The notes under the pieces were generated by a model. That model searched no databases. It worked only from the letters and a program-made list of their open reading frames with translations, and had not been told where the DNA came from. Shown here piece by piece: positions 5,314 through 5,795 of a DNA stretch of 5,795 nucleotides (positions within the stretch are counted from its first letter, which is position 1; every line of letters begins with the position of its first letter). The DNA comes from Thermoguttaceae bacterium (GTDB lineage Bacteria > Planctomycetota > Planctomycetia > Pirellulales > Thermoguttaceae), in contig JAFYVO010000170.1 of NCBI GenBank assembly GCA_017549085.1, positions 1 through 5,795 of the forward strand, given 5' to 3'. The translations under genes and the position numbers were made by a program.

Positions 5314-5664
5314 ATGAGAGTTAGTAAAGGCGCGGCGCGTCGTCGAGCGAAGAAACGACTTTTTAAACGAGCGAAGGGCTTTCGCGGCGGTCGCGGCAAA
5401 TTGCTGCGCACCGTGAAAGAAACCGTTTTGCGCGCGGACGTGTTCGCGACTCGCGACCGTCGCGTTCGCAAACGAGACTTCCGCTCCTTGTGGATTGTCC
5501 GTATCAACGCCGCCGTCCGTATGCGCGGGCTCCGTTACAGCCAATTCATCAGCGGTCTGAAAAAGGCCAACATCGTTCTCGACCGTAAAATGCTCGCCGA
5601 TATGGCGGTCGCCGACCCGGTCGCGTTCGATAAAGTCGTCGAATTGGCGAAAGCCGCTCTCTAA
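5314..5664 (+). CDS. rplT: 50S ribosomal protein L20
   Basis: A 116-residue, strongly basic protein. The N-terminal half ([19 protein letters not shown] then [12 protein letters not shown]) is the long RNA-binding extension that runs along 23S rRNA. The globular part carries the hallmark [20 protein letters not shown] (about 47-66), [20 protein letters not shown] (75-94) and the C-terminal [17 protein letters not shown]. The length is that of the family (117-120). L20 is needed early in 50S assembly and in several bacteria also represses its own operon by binding leader RNA. AAGGA 10 nt upstream supports the start. It follows rpmI in the conserved order and ends at a two-part 3' structure with a strong terminator. 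Confidence 0.97.
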   Translation: MRVSKGAARRRAKKRLFKRAKGFRGGRGKLLRTVKETVLRADVFATRDRRVRKRDFRSLWIVRINAAVRMRGLRYSQFISGLKKANIVLDRKMLADMAVADPVAFDKVVELAKAAL

Positions 5665-5673
5665 TCGGAGCGC

Positions 5674-5758
5674 GTAACGCGTTTTCCGTTTGAATTTTCG
5701 AACGGAGCGCGTTATTTGAAACGCGTCGCGATTTTTGTCGCGCCGCGTTTTTTTATTT
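5674..5758 (+). terminator. Two-part 3' structure with terminator after rplT
   Basis: The first hairpin joins AACGCG (5676-5681) with CGCGTT (5708-5713) around an inner CCGTTTGA/TCGAACGG stem (5686-5693 with 5698-5705, one wobble). The second is a 12-bp stem with one mismatch (5720-5731 with 5738-5749) and a T-rich loop, followed by T-run, A, TTT: a strong intrinsic terminator. The words AACGCG and CGCGTT alternate twice, so the middle pair (5708-5713 with 5720-5725) could form instead and prevent the terminator. Confidence 0.85.
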
Positions 5759-5795
5759 CTTGGCGCGGCGAAATAAAATTGGTTAAATTTGAAGA

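Noticed and set aside
4785..5544. Long minus-strand open frames opposite rpmI and rplT
   Set aside because: They are Arg-rich shadows of two certain ribosomal protein genes.
5716..5795. TTG-started reading frame after rplT with several Phe codons, recalling the pheM leader peptide
   Set aside because: The Phe codons coincide with the terminator loop and U-tract, the start is a TTG inside a hairpin, and the frame does not close within the window.
1..5795. Mobile element, CRISPR array or defence locus
   Set aside because: I saw no transposase or integrase motifs, no regularly spaced direct repeats, and no toxin-antitoxin or nuclease-like proteins; the tRNA gene shows no duplicated 3' end that would suggest an integration site.

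Overview
The window looks like a chromosomal segment from a member of the Planctomycetota. The best lineage marker is a secreted protein that matches the planctomycete-restricted TIGR03009 domain. The moderately GC-rich sequence, rich in CGTCG-type words, and the weak or missing Shine-Dalgarno site before one gene fit that reading. The lineage is inferred from recalled family features, not from a search.

Left part (1-2841), minus strand. A ferrochelatase gene (hemH) occupies 1-1197, and its 3' end lies beyond the window. Upstream of it on the same strand is the TIGR03009 gene (1408-2841), which has a signal peptide and a long Ala/Pro/Gln-rich linker. A hairpin followed by a T-rich tract at 1327-1363 separates the two, so they are probably separate transcription units. 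The hemH 5' leader carries its own small hairpin followed by a T-rich run just before the start codon.

Middle (2842-3796). This is a divergent, mostly non-coding stretch. 2842-3322 has no convincing intact gene, but its minus strand is free of stops in several frames and may hold a decayed gene. A textbook promoter (3323-3350) drives a tRNA-Ser(GGA) gene (3372-3453), which ends in a strong intrinsic terminator (3459-3490). I see nothing confident in 3495-3736. A second promoter (3737-3764) then precedes the next gene.

Right part (3797-5795), plus strand. A seven-helix hemolysin III/TrhA-family (PAQR) membrane protein gene is followed by a promoter, a leader of about 210 nt that can fold into two nested hairpin domains, rpmI (L35), a 250-nt non-coding spacer with further hairpins, rplT (L20), and a two-part 3' structure ending in a strong terminator. 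L35 and L20 are both 50S subunit proteins, and their operon is autoregulated in several bacteria. Here infC is not directly upstream, and the structured leader and long spacer are the most interesting candidates for undescribed regulation.

No mobile element, CRISPR array or defence system is visible. Most of the window is housekeeping sequence. The novelty, if any, lies in the RNA-level regulatory structures.
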